DNA of 64,000 nt from Streptomyces sp. NRRL S-37 (lineage in GTDB: Bacteria > Actinomycetota > Actinomycetes > Streptomycetales > Streptomycetaceae), in contig NZ_JOIZ01000001.1 of the NCBI RefSeq assembly GCF_000721605.1, positions 372,001 to 436,000 of the forward strand, given 5' to 3'. Numbering within the stretch: position 1 is the first letter of the stretch; each line of letters begins with the position of its first letter. Both the position numbers and the translations under genes were made by a program. Below, piece after piece: positions 40,624 through 50,080 of this stretch. The notes below the pieces were generated by a model that saw only the letters and a program-made list of their open reading frames with translations, did not search any database and was not told where the DNA came from.

Positions 40624-42429
40624 ATGGCCACTCCCCTCTCCGACACCCCCCTGTCCCCGCTCCGGACCGTCGCCGTGGTCGGCCTCGGCACGATGGGCAC
40701 CGGCATCGCCGAGGTCCTGGCCGGTGCCGGCCGCGACGTCATCGGCATCGACATCAGCGAGGCGCAGGCGGCGAAGTGCGTCGCCGTCCTGGAGTCCTCC
40801 ACCGCCCACGCCGTGGAGCGCGGCCGGCTGACCGAGGAGCGGCGCGCGGACCTCCTCGCCCGCGTCACCACCTCCACCGACCTCGCGGCGGCGGCCGACG
40901 CCGATCTGGTGATCGAGGTGGCGCCCGAGTCGTACGGGATCAAGCAGCAGATCCTCCGTGAACTCGACGGGATCGTGCGGCCGGAGACCATTGTGGCGAC
41001 CGGTACCAACGCGCTGTCCGTCACCCGTCTCGCCGCCGACTCGGCCCGCCCCGAGCGGGTGCTGGGCATGCACTTCTTCAACCCGGCGCCGGCGATGAAA
41101 CTGGTCGAGGTCGTGTCCAGCGTGCTGACCGCGCCCGCGGCCGTCGCCGCGGTCACCGGCCTCGCGCTGGACCTGGGCAAGGAGCCCGTGGCCGTCGGCG
41201 ACCGGCCCGGGTTCGTCGCCGACGGGCTGCTGTTCGGCTACCTCAACCAGGCCGCCGCGATGTACGAGGCGAACTACGCCTCCCGCGAGGACATCGACGC
41301 CGCGATGCGGCTGGGCTGCGGGCTGCCCATGGGCCCGCTGGCGCTGCTCGACCTGATCGGCGTCGACACGGCGCGTACGGTCCTGGAGGCCATGTACGCC
41401 GAGTCCCGTGACCGGCTGCACGCGCCGGCCCCGATCCTCAAGCAGCTCAGCGAAGCGGGCCTGACGGGCCGCAAGGCGGGGCGCGGTTTCTACACGTACG
41501 AGGCACCCGGCGGCAAGACCGTCGTGCGCGACGCCCGCACCCCGCTCGGGGACGTCTTCGCGGCCCCCGGCCGTACGGTGCGTTCGGTGGGTGTCGCGGG
41601 CTCGGGCACCATGGCCTCCGGTATCGCCGAGGTCTTCGCCAAGGCCGGCTACGAGGTGGTCCTGGCCGCCCGCAGCGAGGAGAAGGCACGGGGGGCCAGG
41701 GCCCGGATCGGGACGTCCCTGGCGCGCTCCGTCGACAAGGGGCGGATGACCGCCGAGGCCGCCGCCCAGACTCTGGAGCGGGTGCGTCCGACGGGCAGCT
41801 ACGACGACTTCGCCGACGTCGATCTCGCGGTCGAGGCGGTCGCCGAGGACCTGGAGGTCAAGCGGCAGCTCTTCGCGACGCTGGACAAGGTCTGCAAGCC
41901 GGGCGCGGTCCTCGCCACCACCACGTCCTCGCTCCCGGTCGTGGCCTGCGCCCGCGCCACCTCGCGCCCGCAGGACGTGATCGGCATGCACTTCTTCAAC
42001 CCCGCGCCGGCGATGAAGCTGGTCGAGGTGGTGCGCACGGTGCTGACCGCCGACGACGTGCACGCCACCGTGCGGGAGGTGTGCGGCACGATCCGCAAGC
42101 ACGCCGTGGACTGCGGCGACCGGGCCGGGTTCATCGTGAACGCGCTGCTGTTCCCGTACCTCAACAACGCGATCAAGATGGTGCAGGAGCACTACGCGTC
42201 CCTCGACGACATCGACGCCGCGATGAAGCTGGGCGGCGGCTATCCGATGGGTCCGTTCGAGCTGCTGGACGTCGTCGGGCTCGATGTCTCGCTCGCCATC
42301 GAGAAGGTGCTGCACCGCGAGTTCCGCGATCCGGGTCTCGCGCCGGCGCCGCTGCTGGAGCATCTGGTGGCCGCGGGCTGCCTCGGCCGCAAGACCGGCC
42401 GTGGCTTCCGCGAATATGCCAAGCGCTGA
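40624..42429 (+). CDS. Tandem-domain 3-hydroxyacyl-CoA dehydrogenase
   Basis: A 601-aa protein made of two full copies of the short 3-hydroxybutyryl-CoA dehydrogenase. Copy 1 has VAVVGLGTMGTGIAEVLAGAG (NAD-binding), VERGRLTEER, the catalytic MHFFNPAPAMKLVEVV and LGCGLPMGPLALLDLIG. Copy 2 repeats these (VGVAGSGTMASGIAEVFAKAG, MHFFNPAPAMKLVEVVRTV, LGGGYPMGPFELLDVVG). The MHFFNPAPAMKLVEVV stretch is identical in both. It would reduce acetoacetyl-CoA to 3-hydroxybutyryl-CoA, one step before crotonyl-CoA. It precedes tetR and ccr and probably feeds the ethylmalonyl-CoA pathway. Confidence 0.9.
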   Translation: MATPLSDTPLSPLRTVAVVGLGTMGTGIAEVLAGAGRDVIGIDISEAQAAKCVAVLESSTAHAVERGRLTEERRADLLARVTTSTDLAAAADADLVIEVAPESYGIKQQILRELDGIVRPETIVATGTNALSVTRLAADSARPERVLGMHFFNPAPAMKLVEVVSSVLTAPAAVAAVTGLALDLGKEPVAVGDRPGFVADGLLFGYLNQAAAMYEANYASREDIDAAMRLGCGLPMGPLALLDLIGVDTARTVLEAMYAESRDRLHAPAPILKQLSEAGLTGRKAGRGFYTYEAPGGKTVVRDARTPLGDVFAAPGRTVRSVGVAGSGTMASGIAEVFAKAGYEVVLAARSEEKARGARARIGTSLARSVDKGRMTAEAAAQTLERVRPTGSYDDFADVDLAVEAVAEDLEVKRQLFATLDKVCKPGAVLATTTSSLPVVACARATSRPQDVIGMHFFNPAPAMKLVEVVRTVLTADDVHATVREVCGTIRKHAVDCGDRAGFIVNALLFPYLNNAIKMVQEHYASLDDIDAAMKLGGGYPMGPFELLDVVGLDVSLAIEKVLHREFRDPGLAPAPLLEHLVAAGCLGRKTGRGFREYAKR

Positions 42430-42592
42430 GCCGCACCCCGGTGACCGGTACGAGGGTGGCGCGGAGTGGGGCGGACTGCTCGGCCCCGACCGGTTCCCGC
42501 CGCCCGCCCTCAGTGCCCCTCCCCCGCCCGCCGAGGGCGGGGGAAACCCCGGTCATGCGCACCGAGCTGCGCACATGCAGTACGTTCAGGGC

Positions 42593-43405
42593 ATGTCCCA
42601 GCCCGCCAAGTCAGCACGTACGCCCGCCACGACCGAGCAGCCGGAAAGCGCCGCCGGCTCCCGTGCCGCCGCCCAGCGGCTCAAAATGCGCCGGGAACTG
42701 GCGGCCGCCGCGATGGAGCTGTTCGCGACCAAGGGGTACGAGGCCACCACCGTCGACGAGATCGCGGCCGCCGCCGGGGTCGCCCGGCGCACCTTCTTCC
42801 GCCACTTCCGCTCCAAGGAAGAGGCGATCTTCCCCGACCACGACGACACCCTGGTCCGCGCCGAGGCGGTGCTCAACGCCGCCCCCGCGCACGAGCATCC
42901 GCTCGACACGGTGTGCCGTGGCATCAAGGAGGTCATGAAGATGTACGCGGCGCGGCCCGAGATCTCGGTCGCCCGCTACAAGCTGACGCGTGAGGTGCCC
43001 ACCCTGCGCGAGGCGGAGATCGCGTCGGTGGCCCGCTACGAGCGTCTCTTCACCCGCTATCTGCTCGGCCACTTCGACGAGCACGCGCACGACGACGACG
43101 CCAACGACGACCCGCTGCTGGCGGAGGTCGCCGCGTCCGCCGTGGTCACCGCGCACAACCACGTGCTGCGGCGCTGGCTGCGGGCCGACGGCCAGGGTGA
43201 TGTCGAGGCCCAGCTCGACCACGCCTTCGCGATCGTCCGCAAGACCTTCGGCAGCGGGATCATGGCGGGCCGGCGCACCGTGCCGCCGAAGCCGTCCGTG
43301 TCCTCGGCGTCCACGCACGGCGAGGTCCTGGTGACGGTCGCGCACGTGGACGCCCCGCTGGACGAGGTGATGCGGACCATCGAGCAGGCGCTCAAGGAGC
43401 GCTGA
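42593..43405 (+). CDS. TetR-family transcriptional regulator
   Basis: A 270-aa protein. LAAAAMELFATKGYEATTVD, then EIAAAAGVARRTFFRHFRSKEEAI is the TetR helix-turn-helix. The C-terminal part is an all-helical ligand/dimer domain with an acidic DEHAHDDDANDD insert. An in-frame ATG at 42575 could also serve as start. Its place between the hydroxyacyl-CoA dehydrogenase and ccr suggests it controls this acyl-CoA cluster. Confidence 0.88.
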   Translation: MSQPAKSARTPATTEQPESAAGSRAAAQRLKMRRELAAAAMELFATKGYEATTVDEIAAAAGVARRTFFRHFRSKEEAIFPDHDDTLVRAEAVLNAAPAHEHPLDTVCRGIKEVMKMYAARPEISVARYKLTREVPTLREAEIASVARYERLFTRYLLGHFDEHAHDDDANDDPLLAEVAASAVVTAHNHVLRRWLRADGQGDVEAQLDHAFAIVRKTFGSGIMAGRRTVPPKPSVSSASTHGEVLVTVAHVDAPLDEVMRTIEQALKER

Positions 43406-43489
43406 ACGGACACCGAGAAGCACTGGACGGGCGCCGAGAAGCGCTGAACAGACGCCGAGGGCACGGAAAAGCTCCTCACCACTGTGATG

Positions 43490-43516
43490 ACGGCCACCCC
43501 ACGGGGTGGCCGTTTT
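43490..43516 (+). terminator. Terminator after the TetR gene
   Basis: The inverted repeat ACGGCCACCCC/GGGGTGGCCGT has only two bases between the arms and is followed by TTTTG. It separates the fadB-like/tetR unit from ccr. Confidence 0.85.
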
Positions 43517-43624
43517 GCCATGTCAGGACCCCTTTTCGCGGGCCTTTCCAGGCCCGTTCGATCGATCATCGCTCATCTGATGCGTAAAGATTTCACCTGA
43601 GCCCAATTTCTGACACTCAGTGCC

Positions 43625-43653
43625 TTGCGGGCTGACACGGCGTGCCATACGTT
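43625..43653 (+). promoter_or_regulatory. Candidate vegetative-type promoter for ccr
   Basis: TTGCGG (43625-43630), a 17-nt spacer and TACGTT (43648-43653) fit a housekeeping-sigma promoter. The predicted start near 43660 gives a long 5-prime leader before ccr. Confidence 0.4.
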
Positions 43654-43846
43654 GAAGGAGTCCGGGCGAGTCCCGGCGGGCCCGCCGCCCGCACGTCCGG
43701 ACGCCTGCGTCACAGGCAACCTCCCGCGCACACCCAGCGCTGCCGAAGCACCACCGCCGGACCGACGGCACCCCCGACCCTCAGCAGCACACCGACGTAA
43801 CCCTCAGCGCCCCTCCCTCAGGGCGCTCATCGCCGGAGGCAACACC

Positions 43847-45190
43847 GTGACCGTCAAGGACATCCTGGCCGCGATCCAGTCGCCCGACTCCACGTCGGAG
43901 GACTTCGCCGCCCTGCCGCTCCCCGAGTCGTACCGCGCGATCACCGTGCACAAGGACGAGACGGAGATGTTCGCGGGCCTCGAGACCCGCGACAAGGACC
44001 CCCGCAAGTCGATCCACCTCGACGACGTGCCGCTGCCCGAACTGGGCCCGGGCGAGGCCCTGGTGGCCGTCATGGCCTCCTCGGTCAACTACAACTCGGT
44101 GTGGACCTCGATCTTCGAGCCGCTGTCGACGTTCGGCTTCCTGGAGCGCTACGGCCGCACCAGCGAGCTGGCCAAGCGCCACGACCTGCCGTACCACGTC
44201 ATCGGCTCCGACCTCGCGGGCGTCGTGCTGCGCACCGGCCCCGGCGTCAACGCCTGGCGGCCCGGTGACGAGGTCGTCGCCCACTGTCTCTCCGTCGAAC
44301 TGGAGTCGTCCGACGGCCACAACGACACGATGCTCGACCCCGAGCAGCGCATCTGGGGCTTCGAGACCAACTTCGGCGGCCTGGCGGAGCTCGCACTTGT
44401 GAAGTCCAACCAGCTCATGCCCAAGCCGGACCACCTGAGCTGGGAGGAGGCCGCCGCCCCGGGTCTGGTCAACTCCACCGCGTACCGGCAGCTGGTGTCC
44501 CGCAACGGCGCCGGCATGAAGCAGGGCGACAACGTCCTCATCTGGGGCGCGAGCGGCGGACTCGGCTCCTACGCCACCCAGTTCGCGCTCGCCGGCGGCG
44601 CCAACCCGATCTGTGTCGTCTCCAGCGAGCAGAAGGCGGACATCTGCCGGTCGATGGGCGCCGAGGCGATCATCGACCGCAGCGCCGAGGGCTACCGGTT
44701 CTGGAAGGACGAGAACACCCAGGATCCGAAGGAGTGGAAGCGCTTCGGCAAGCGCATCCGCGAACTCACCGGCGGCGAGGACATCGACATCGTCTTCGAG
44801 CACCCCGGCCGCGAGACCTTCGGCGCCTCGGTGTTCGTCACCCGCAAGGGCGGCACCATCACCACCTGCGCCTCGACCTCGGGCTACATGCACCAGTACG
44901 ACAACCGCTACCTGTGGATGTCGCTGAAGCGCATCATCGGCTCGCACTTCGCCAACTACCGCGAGGCCTGGGAGGCCAACCGGCTGATCTCCAAGGGGAA
45001 GATCCACCCGACCCTGTCGAAGGTGTACTCCCTCGAGGACACCGGCCAGGCCGCCTACGACGTGCACCGCAACCTGCACCAGGGCAAGGTCGGCGTGCTG
45101 TGCATGGCACCCGGGGAGGGTCTGGGCGTGCGCGACCACGAAAAGCGCGCACGGCACATCGACGCCATCAACCGCTTCCGGAACACCTGA
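43847..45190 (+). CDS. ccr: Crotonyl-CoA carboxylase/reductase
   Basis: A 447-aa medium-chain-dehydrogenase-type enzyme that reductively carboxylates crotonyl-CoA to ethylmalonyl-CoA with NADPH and CO2. Key text: VMASSVNYNSVWTSIFEPLS, HVIGSDLAGVVLRTGPGV, VNSTAYRQLVSRNGAGMKQG, VLIWGASGGLGSYATQFALA (NADPH site) and FEHPGRETFGASVFVTRKGG. The length is as expected for Ccr. The GTG with a CCGGAGG site marks the start. It begins the ethylmalonyl-CoA operon, with ecm 7 nt downstream. Confidence 0.95.
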   Translation: MTVKDILAAIQSPDSTSEDFAALPLPESYRAITVHKDETEMFAGLETRDKDPRKSIHLDDVPLPELGPGEALVAVMASSVNYNSVWTSIFEPLSTFGFLERYGRTSELAKRHDLPYHVIGSDLAGVVLRTGPGVNAWRPGDEVVAHCLSVELESSDGHNDTMLDPEQRIWGFETNFGGLAELALVKSNQLMPKPDHLSWEEAAAPGLVNSTAYRQLVSRNGAGMKQGDNVLIWGASGGLGSYATQFALAGGANPICVVSSEQKADICRSMGAEAIIDRSAEGYRFWKDENTQDPKEWKRFGKRIRELTGGEDIDIVFEHPGRETFGASVFVTRKGGTITTCASTSGYMHQYDNRYLWMSLKRIIGSHFANYREAWEANRLISKGKIHPTLSKVYSLEDTGQAAYDVHRNLHQGKVGVLCMAPGEGLGVRDHEKRARHIDAINRFRNT

Positions 45191-45197
45191 GGTCCGC

Positions 45198-47225
45198 ATG
45201 AGTGAGCGTCAGAAGGACCGGCCGTGGCTCATGCGCACGTACGCCGGTCACTCCACGGCCGAGGCGTCCAACGAGCTGTACCGGCGCAACCTCGCCAAGG
45301 GCCAGACGGGTCTGTCGGTCGCCTTCGACCTGCCGACCCAGACCGGCTACGACTCCGACCACGTCCTCGCCCGCGGCGAGGTCGGCCGGGTCGGGGTGCC
45401 CGTCGCGCACCTCGGCGACATGCGCCGGCTGTTCCAGGACATCCCCCTGGAGCGGATGAACACCTCGATGACGATCAACGCCACCGCCATGTGGCTGCTG
45501 GCGCTCTACCAGGTCGTCGCCGAGGAGCAGGGCGCGGACGTCACCAGGCTCCAGGGCACGACCCAGAACGACATCGTCAAGGAGTACCTGTCCCGCGGGA
45601 CGCACGTCTTCCCGCCGGGCCCGTCGCTCCGCCTGACGACGGACATGATCGCGTACACGGTCTCCCACCTCCCGAAGTGGAACCCGATCAACATCTGCAG
45701 CTACCACCTGCAGGAGGCCGGGGCCACGCCGGTGCAGGAGATCGCGTACGCGATGTCCACCGCGATCGCCGTGCTCGACGCCGTACGCGACAGCGGCCAG
45801 GTGCCGCAGGAACGCATGGGTGACGTGGTCGGCCGTATCTCCTTCTTCGTGAACGCGGGCGTCCGGTTCATCGAGGAGATGTGCAAGATGCGCGCCTTCG
45901 GCCGCATCTGGGACCAGGTCACGCGCGAGCGGTACGGCATCGAGAACCCCAAGCACCGCCGCTTCCGCTACGGCGTCCAGGTCAACTCGCTCGGGCTGAC
46001 CGAGGCGCAGCCGGAGAACAACGTCCAGCGGATCGTCCTGGAGATGCTGGCCGTCACCCTCTCCAAGGACGCCCGCGCGCGTGCCGTACAGCTTCCGGCC
46101 TGGAACGAGGCCCTGGGCCTGCCCCGGCCCTGGGACCAGCAGTGGTCGCTGCGCATCCAGCAGGTCCTGGCGTACGAGAGCGATCTGCTGGAGTACGACG
46201 ACATCTTCGAGGGCTCGAAGGTGATCGAGGCGAAGGTGGAGGAGCTGGTCGGCGACTCGCTCGCGGAGATGGGGCGGATCGAGGAGATGGGCGGCGCGAT
46301 GGCCGCCGTCGAGTCCGGTTACCTCAAGTCCCAGCTGGTCGCCTCGCACGCCGAGCGCCGGGCCCGGATCGAGTCGGGCGAGGAGAGGATCGTCGGTGTC
46401 AACGCCTTCGAGGGCACCGAGCCCAACCCGCTCACCGCCGACCTGGACACCGCGATCCAGACGGTCGACCCGGCGGTGGAGGCCCGCGTCATCGCCTCGC
46501 TCCAGCACTGGCGCGACACCCGCTACCAGCCCCCGTTCAACCATCCGCGCCCCTGCAAGGCGCTGGAGAGGCTGAAGGAGGCCGCGCGGGGCACCGACAA
46601 CCTCATGGAGGCCACCCTGGAGTGCGCCCGTGCCGGCGTCACGACCGGCGAGTGGGCGGGGGCGCTGCGGGAGGTGTTCGGGGAGTTCCGGGCGCCGACC
46701 GGTGTCTCGTCCGCCCCGGTGGCGGTCGCCGCCGAGGAGGGCTCGGCGCTGTCGGAGGTGCGCCGCAAGGTGGAACTGACGGCCAAGGACCTCGGCGTCG
46801 GCAAGCTGCGCTTCCTGGTCGGCAAGCCCGGCCTGGACGGTCACTCCAACGGCGCCGAGCAGATCGCCGTGCGGGCCCGCGACGCCGGGTTCGAGGTGGT
46901 CTACCAGGGCATCCGGCTCACCCCGGAGCAGATCGTGGACGCCGCCCTCGCGGAGGACGTGCACGCGGTGGGCCTGTCCGTCCTCTCCGGCTCGCACGCC
47001 CGGCTCGTGCCGGACGTGCTCGAACGGCTCCGTGTGGCCGGTGCCACAGATATACCGGTGATCGCCGGTGGCATCATCCCGAACGGTGACGCCGAACAGC
47101 TGCGGGCCGCGGGAGTCGCCGCGGTCTTCACCCCGAAGGACTTCGACATCACCGGGATCATCGGCCGCATCGTCGACGAGATCCGCACCGCGAACAAGCT
47201 CGACCCTCTGGAGGTCCCCGTATGA
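45198..47225 (+). CDS. ecm: Ethylmalonyl-CoA mutase (MeaA-like, B12-dependent)
   Basis: A 675-aa single-chain acyl-CoA mutase. The N-terminal TIM barrel has WLMRTYAGHSTAEASNELYR, GQTGLSVAFDLPTQTGYDSD and NTSMTINATAMWLLALYQVV. The C-terminal B12 domain has KPGLDGHSNGAEQIAVRARD with the DxHxxG motif and VGLSVLSGSHARLVPDVL. With ccr in front and the lyase behind, ethylmalonyl-CoA is the likely substrate rather than methylmalonyl-CoA. It converts ethylmalonyl-CoA to methylsuccinyl-CoA. Confidence 0.93.
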   Translation: MSERQKDRPWLMRTYAGHSTAEASNELYRRNLAKGQTGLSVAFDLPTQTGYDSDHVLARGEVGRVGVPVAHLGDMRRLFQDIPLERMNTSMTINATAMWLLALYQVVAEEQGADVTRLQGTTQNDIVKEYLSRGTHVFPPGPSLRLTTDMIAYTVSHLPKWNPINICSYHLQEAGATPVQEIAYAMSTAIAVLDAVRDSGQVPQERMGDVVGRISFFVNAGVRFIEEMCKMRAFGRIWDQVTRERYGIENPKHRRFRYGVQVNSLGLTEAQPENNVQRIVLEMLAVTLSKDARARAVQLPAWNEALGLPRPWDQQWSLRIQQVLAYESDLLEYDDIFEGSKVIEAKVEELVGDSLAEMGRIEEMGGAMAAVESGYLKSQLVASHAERRARIESGEERIVGVNAFEGTEPNPLTADLDTAIQTVDPAVEARVIASLQHWRDTRYQPPFNHPRPCKALERLKEAARGTDNLMEATLECARAGVTTGEWAGALREVFGEFRAPTGVSSAPVAVAAEEGSALSEVRRKVELTAKDLGVGKLRFLVGKPGLDGHSNGAEQIAVRARDAGFEVVYQGIRLTPEQIVDAALAEDVHAVGLSVLSGSHARLVPDVLERLRVAGATDIPVIAGGIIPNGDAEQLRAAGVAAVFTPKDFDITGIIGRIVDEIRTANKLDPLEVPV

Positions 47226-48184
47226 CGACCGTCAACCGCCTTCGCCCCCGCCGCTCCTGTCTGGCGGTCCCGGGAAGCAACCCGCGCTTCCTGGAGAAGG
47301 CGCAGGGCCTCCCGGCGGACCAGGTCTTCCTCGACCTGGAGGACGCCTGCGCCCCGCTCGCCAAGCCCGAGGCGCGGCACACCATCGTGAAGTTCCTCAA
47401 CGAGGGCGACTGGACCGGCAAGACCCGCGTCGTGCGCGTCAACGACTGGACGACGGAATGGACGTACCGGGACGTCGTCACGGTCGTCGAGGGGGCCGGC
47501 CAGAACCTCGACTGCATCATGCTGCCGAAGGTCCAGGACGCCCAGCAGGTGGTGGCCCTCGACCTCCTCCTCACCCAGATCGAGAAGACGATGGGCTTCG
47601 AGGTCGGCCGGATCGGCATCGAGGCGCAGATCGAGAACGCCCGCGGCCTGAACAACGTCAACGAGATCGCGCAGGCCTCCCCTCGTCTGGAGACCATCAT
47701 CTTCGGCCCGGCCGACTTCATGGCGTCCATCAACATGAAGTCCCTCGTCGTGGGCGAGCAGCCGCCCGGCTACCCGGCGGACGCCTACCACTACATCCTG
47801 ATGAAGATCCTGATGGCCGCCCGCGCCAACGACCTCCAGGCGATCGACGGCCCCTACCTCCAGATCCGCAACGTGGACGGCTACCGCGAGGTCGCGCGCC
47901 GCGCCGCGGCCCTCGGCTTCGACGGCAAGTGGGTGCTGCACCCGGGCCAGGTGGAGGCGTCCAACGAGATCTTCTCGCCGTCGCAGGAGGACTACGACCA
48001 CGCCGAGCTGATCCTGGACGCGTACGACTACTACACGTCCGAGGCCGGCGGGAAGAAGGGCTCGGCGATGCTCGGCGACGAGATGATCGACGAGGCCAGC
48101 CGCAAGATGGCGCTGGTCATCTCCGGCAAGGGACGCGCCGCCGGTATGCGGCGCACGTCGAAGTTCGAGATCCCGGAGGGCTGA
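47222..48184 (+). CDS. HpcH/HpaI-type CoA-ester lyase (beta-methylmalyl-CoA/malyl-CoA lyase)
   Basis: A 320-aa member of the citrate-lyase-beta superfamily. RRSCLAVPGSNPRFLEKAQG, FLDLEDACAPLAKPEAR (metal-binding Glu-Asp), VRVNDW and IGIEAQIENARGLNNVNEIA with the conserved Glu, then FGPADFMASI and LHPGQVEASNEIFSPS are visible. In this pathway it would cleave beta-methylmalyl-CoA to glyoxylate and propionyl-CoA. The ATG overlaps the ecm stop. Confidence 0.88.
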   Translation: MTTVNRLRPRRSCLAVPGSNPRFLEKAQGLPADQVFLDLEDACAPLAKPEARHTIVKFLNEGDWTGKTRVVRVNDWTTEWTYRDVVTVVEGAGQNLDCIMLPKVQDAQQVVALDLLLTQIEKTMGFEVGRIGIEAQIENARGLNNVNEIAQASPRLETIIFGPADFMASINMKSLVVGEQPPGYPADAYHYILMKILMAARANDLQAIDGPYLQIRNVDGYREVARRAAALGFDGKWVLHPGQVEASNEIFSPSQEDYDHAELILDAYDYYTSEAGGKKGSAMLGDEMIDEASRKMALVISGKGRAAGMRRTSKFEIPEG

Positions 48185-48189
48185 GCGCC

Positions 48190-48702
48190 ATGCAGTTCGG
48201 ACGCACCTACGAGGAGTTCGAGGTCGGGGCGGTGTACAAGCACTGGCCGGGCAAGACGGTCACGGAGTACGACGACCACCTGTTCTGTCTCCTCACCATG
48301 AACCACCACCCGCTCCACATGGACAGCAATTACGCCGAGAAGACGACGGACTTCGGCAGGAACGTGGTGGTCGGGAACTACGTCTACTCCCTGCTGCTCG
48401 GCATGTCGGTGCCCGACGTCTCCGGCAAGGCGATCGCCAACCTGGAGATCGAGTCGCTGAGGCACGTGGCGCCGACCTTCCACGGCGACACGGTCTACGG
48501 CCAGACGACCGTGCTCGACAAGTGGCCGTCGAAGTCGAAGAACGACCGCGGGATCGTCCACGTCGAGACCAAGGGCTACAAGCAGGACGGAACCCTGGTC
48601 TGTGTGTTCCGCCGCAAGGTGATGGTGCCGACCGAGACGTACATCAAGGAGCGCGGCGGCGAGCAGCCGGGCCGCCCGGAGCTCAAGGAACAGGGGAAGT
48701 AG
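48190..48702 (+). CDS. MaoC-like hydratase (mesaconyl-CoA hydratase role likely)
   Basis: A 170-aa single hotdog-fold MaoC protein: GRTYEEFEVGAVYKHWPGKT, then LTMNHHPLHMDSNYAEKTTD with the catalytic Asp/His pair in the N..P.H.D pattern, and VVGNYVYSLLLGMSVPDVSG. Mesaconyl-CoA hydratase of alphaproteobacteria is about twice this size, so this is the short actinobacterial type; the role is inferred from its place between the lyase and the acyl-CoA dehydrogenase. Confidence 0.85.
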   Translation: MQFGRTYEEFEVGAVYKHWPGKTVTEYDDHLFCLLTMNHHPLHMDSNYAEKTTDFGRNVVVGNYVYSLLLGMSVPDVSGKAIANLEIESLRHVAPTFHGDTVYGQTTVLDKWPSKSKNDRGIVHVETKGYKQDGTLVCVFRRKVMVPTETYIKERGGEQPGRPELKEQGK

Positions 48703-48704
48703 TC

Positions 48705-49910
48705 ATGGCGCGCCTCGCCCAGACCGCCGGTCTGACCGACGTCCAGCAGGAGATCCTCTCCACCGTCCGCGACTTCGTGGACAAGGAGATCATCCCGGTC
48801 GCCACCGAGCTGGAGCACCGCGACGAGTACCCGCAAGCGATCGTCGACGGGCTGAGGGAACTCGGTCTGTTCGGTCTGATGATCCCCGAGGAGTACGGAG
48901 GTCTGGGCGAGTCCCTCCTCACCTACGCGCTGTGCGTGGAGGAGATCGCCCGCGGCTGGATGTCGGTCTCCGGCATCATCAACACCCACTTCATCGTGGC
49001 GTACATGCTCAAGCAGCACGGCACGCAGGAACAGAAGGACCACTTCCTGCCGAGGATGGCGGCCGGCGACATCCGCGGCGCCTTCTCGATGTCGGAGCCG
49101 GGGCTCGGCTCCGACGTGTCGGCGATCACGTCGAAGGCGGTGAAGGACGGTGACGCGTACGTCCTGAGCGGCCAGAAGATGTGGCTGACGAACGGCGGCA
49201 CGTCGTCGCTGGTGGCCGTTCTGGTGCGGAGTGACGAGGGTCACCCCGAGGGCACGGCGCCGCACCGGTCGATGACGACCTTCCTGGTGGAGAAGGAGCC
49301 GGGCTTCGGTGAGGTGCGCCCCGGCCTGACCATCCCCGGCAAGATCGACAAGATGGGCTACAAGGGCGTCGACACGACCGAGCTCATCATGGACGACCTG
49401 CGGATTCCCGCCGACCGGGTGCTCGGCGGGGTCACCGGCCGAGGTTTTTACCAAATGATGGACGGGGTCGAGGTCGGCCGTGTCAATGTGGCGGCGCGTG
49501 GCTGCGGGGTCGCTCAGCGTGCCTTCGAGCTCGGTGTCCGGTACGCCCAGCAGCGTCACACTTTCGGCAAGCCGATCGCCCAGCACCAGGCCGTCCAGTT
49601 CAAGCTGGCGGAGATGGCTACCAAGGTGGAGGCCGCGCATGCGATGATGGTGAACGCGGCACGCAAAAAGGACTCCGGTGAACGAAACGACCTTGAAGCA
49701 GGGATGGCGAAGTACCTCGCCTCCGAATACTGCAAGGAGGTCGTGGAGGACTCCTTCCGGATCCACGGCGGCTACGGCTTCTCCAAGGAGTACGAGATCG
49801 AGCGCCTCTACCGGGAGGCGCCGATGCTGCTGATCGGTGAGGGCACCGCCGAGATCCAGAAAATGATCATCGGCCGCCGACTGCTCGAAGAGTATCGATT
49901 CCAGGGTTAG
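48705..49910 (+). CDS. Acyl-CoA dehydrogenase (methylsuccinyl-CoA dehydrogenase role likely)
   Basis: A 401-aa flavin enzyme. GAFSMSEPGLGSDVSAITSK is the FAD/CoA motif, YVLSGQKMWLTNGG follows, and the C-terminus has DSFRIHGGYGFSKEYEIERL and LLIGEGTAEIQKMIIGRRLL. In the ethylmalonyl-CoA pathway it would oxidise methylsuccinyl-CoA to mesaconyl-CoA. It is about 150 residues shorter than the alphaproteobacterial Mcd. It is the last gene of the run. Confidence 0.88.
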   Translation: MARLAQTAGLTDVQQEILSTVRDFVDKEIIPVATELEHRDEYPQAIVDGLRELGLFGLMIPEEYGGLGESLLTYALCVEEIARGWMSVSGIINTHFIVAYMLKQHGTQEQKDHFLPRMAAGDIRGAFSMSEPGLGSDVSAITSKAVKDGDAYVLSGQKMWLTNGGTSSLVAVLVRSDEGHPEGTAPHRSMTTFLVEKEPGFGEVRPGLTIPGKIDKMGYKGVDTTELIMDDLRIPADRVLGGVTGRGFYQMMDGVEVGRVNVAARGCGVAQRAFELGVRYAQQRHTFGKPIAQHQAVQFKLAEMATKVEAAHAMMVNAARKKDSGERNDLEAGMAKYLASEYCKEVVEDSFRIHGGYGFSKEYEIERLYREAPMLLIGEGTAEIQKMIIGRRLLEEYRFQG

Positions 49911-50080
49911 ATGTCCGGATACGGGGTGTTTTCTTGGAGAAGTGGATCACACCCCGTATGTACTCTTCGACCGCCGACTCGGCTGACTGGCTTACCCAGT
50001 TACGGCCCGGAGCCGCTACGATCGCCGGAAAGCCGCCGTCCCCCGCAAGTGCGCGGCATCATCCGCTACGAAGGTCATCC

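Larger units (their letters stand above)
43406..43846 (+). other. Intergenic region upstream of ccr
   Basis: This 441-bp gap holds the terminator at 43490 and a plausible ccr promoter at 43625. Between the promoter and the GTG of ccr lies an apparent leader of about 187 nt, C-rich and without a convincing open frame or a riboswitch I can recognise. Confidence 0.55.

Noticed and set aside
43406..43846. Cobalamin riboswitch upstream of ccr/ecm
   Set aside because: A B12-dependent gene follows, but I could not find the conserved B12-box or the expected stems. The long leader alone is not enough.
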